DNA from: Fimenecus sp045594645
GTDB taxonomy: Bacteria; Bacillota; Clostridia; Oscillospirales; Acutalibacteraceae
NCBI GenBank assembly: GCA_045594645.1
Contig: JAZNYY010000018.1
Coordinates: forward strand, 1-21,320
Reading direction: 5' to 3'
Length of the DNA stretch: 21,320 nt
This document shows positions 20,348 through 21,320 of this stretch, piece after piece (the first letter of the stretch is position 1; the number at the start of each line of letters is the position of its first letter). Under the pieces are notes generated by a model, which did not search any database, had not been told where the DNA came from, and saw only the letters and a program-made list of their open reading frames with translations. Position numbers and translations under genes: made by a program.

Positions 20348-20372
20348 TTTTTTATTTTAGGAGATTTTTATT

Positions 20373-21320
20373 ATGTCACAACAGAGAATGTTCTATCAGG
20401 AAGATTGTAATTTAGGCTTATTAGACGGCAAGACCATTGCAGTTATCGGTTACGGTAGCCAAGGTCACGCTCACGCTCTTAATGCTAAAGAGTCAGGCTG
20501 TAATGTTATTATCGGTCTTTACGAGGGCAGTAAATCTTGGGCAAAGGCAGTTAAGCAAGGCTTTGAGGTTTACACAGCAGCAGAAGCAGCAAAGAAAGCT
20601 GACATCATTATGATTCTTATCAATGACGAATTACAGGCTGATATGTATAAAAAGGACATTGAGCCCAATCTTAAAGAGGGCGATATGCTTATGTTTGCTC
20701 ACGGCTTCAACATTCATTTCGGTTGCATTACTCCACCTAAAAATGTTGATGTTACTATGATTGCTCCCAAGGGTCCCGGTCACACAGTTCGTTCAGAATA
20801 TCAGGCAGGCAAAGGTGTTCCTTGTCTTGTTGCTGTTCATCAGGACGCTACAGGTAAGGCTCTTGATATGGCTCTTGCTTATGCACTTGCTATTGGTGGT
20901 GCTCGCGCAGGTGTTCTTGAAACAGATTTCAGAACAGAAACAGAAACAGACCTTTTCGGTGAGCAGGCAGTTCTTTGCGGTGGCGTTTGTGCACTTATGC
21001 AGGCAGGCTTTGAGACTCTTTGCGAAGCCGGTTATGACCCAAGAAACGCTTACTTTGAGTGTATCCACGAAATGAAGCTCATCGTTGACCTTATTTACCA
21101 GAGTGGTTTTGCAGGTATGAGATATTCAATTTCAAATACTGCTGAATACGGTGATTACATCACAGGTCCAAAAATCATTACTGACGAAACAAAGAAGGCT
21201 ATGAAGAAGATTCTTGCAGACATCCAGGATGGTACATTTGCAAAAGACTTCTTATTAGATATGTCTCCAGCAGGCCGTCAGGTTCACTTCAAAGCTATGA
21301 GAAAGATTGCTGCTGAACAT
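20373..21320 (+). CDS. ilvC: Ketol-acid reductoisomerase, 3' end cut by the window
   Basis: Converts acetolactate and acetohydroxybutyrate to the dihydroxy acids used by IlvD. 316 codons are open to the window edge; class I enzymes have about 330-340, so some 15-25 residues are missing. The Rossmann loop is GYGSQG (26-31). The cofactor loop reads GLYEGSKSW (48-56), with Tyr50 where Arg is common. The C-terminal knotted domain shows Mg ligands D193 and E197 (TETDLFGEQ), E229 and E233 (FECIHEMKL), and the SNTAEYGDY segment. AGGAG lies 9 nt before ATG 20373. Strong T-ending codon bias suggests high expression. Promoter and operator candidates are described upstream. Confidence 0.95.
   Translation, partial: MSQQRMFYQEDCNLGLLDGKTIAVIGYGSQGHAHALNAKESGCNVIIGLYEGSKSWAKAVKQGFEVYTAAEAAKKADIIMILINDELQADMYKKDIEPNLKEGDMLMFAHGFNIHFGCITPPKNVDVTMIAPKGPGHTVRSEYQAGKGVPCLVAVHQDATGKALDMALAYALAIGGARAGVLETDFRTETETDLFGEQAVLCGGVCALMQAGFETLCEAGYDPRNAYFECIHEMKLIVDLIYQSGFAGMRYSISNTAEYGDYITGPKIITDETKKAMKKILADIQDGTFAKDFLLDMSPAGRQVHFKAMRKIAAEH

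Noticed and set aside
20308..20372. Leader peptide starting at ATG 20308 before ilvC
   Set aside because: No ribosome site and no run of Leu, Ile or Val codons.

Overview
The window reads as a low-GC, endospore-forming Firmicute of the class Clostridia, most likely a gut Oscillospiraceae/Ruminococcaceae-type genome. That is inferred from the sporulation genes (spoIIP, gpr, spoVAE, a sigH-like sigma factor, a spoIVFA/spoIVFB-like pair), the TIGR03960/TIGR03936 radical-SAM pair, strong GGAGG ribosome binding sites and AT-rich sigma-A promoters. No rRNA, tRNA, CRISPR array, transposase or phage gene was seen.

Layout. 1-3100: a response regulator/histidine kinase operon on the minus strand, bracketed by two structured repeats. 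3100-6320: a YhaM-like HD nuclease with its own promoter, then (upstream on the minus strand) gpr, spoIIP and a 41-codon membrane micro-gene that overlaps the spoIIP stop. 6390-8440: rpsT and a 59-residue membrane protein on the plus strand, then orphan spoVAE, a double zinc-ribbon protein and a sigma-H-like factor on the minus strand. 8569-12134: pgm with a 31-codon micro-gene behind it, divergent from a ComM/YifB AAA ATPase. 12135-12422: a gene-free stretch with A-rich short repeats and a full-length structured repeat. 12423-16376: the minus-strand cluster M23 peptidase - M50 protease - TIGR03960 - TIGR03936, with a near-consensus sigma-E promoter in front of the M23 gene. 16383-21320: a branched-chain amino-acid region in which ilvD (with a NERD protein behind it) and ilvC (cut by the window edge) point in opposite directions, separated by a small membrane protein gene and a GntR/FCD regulator gene.

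Two things stand out beyond ordinary annotation. First, five intergenic repeat units share an architecture, a C-rich tract, then a 6-7 bp inner hairpin of variable sequence, then an 8-bp terminal hairpin, while the bases differ in a compensatory way. All five units have the same orientation. Three sit 6-11 nt after stop codons and one lies in the ilvD leader. Second, the ilvC promoter carries two GntR-like palindromes centred 21 bp apart just downstream of its -10 box, beside the gntR gene, suggesting local FCD-type control of ilvC. I saw no T-box at either ilv gene.

Three short membrane-protein genes (41, 59 and 31 codons) are supported by coupling, ribosome binding sites, promoters or terminators and could be missed by length cut-offs. 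All family assignments come from reading motifs, not from database searches.
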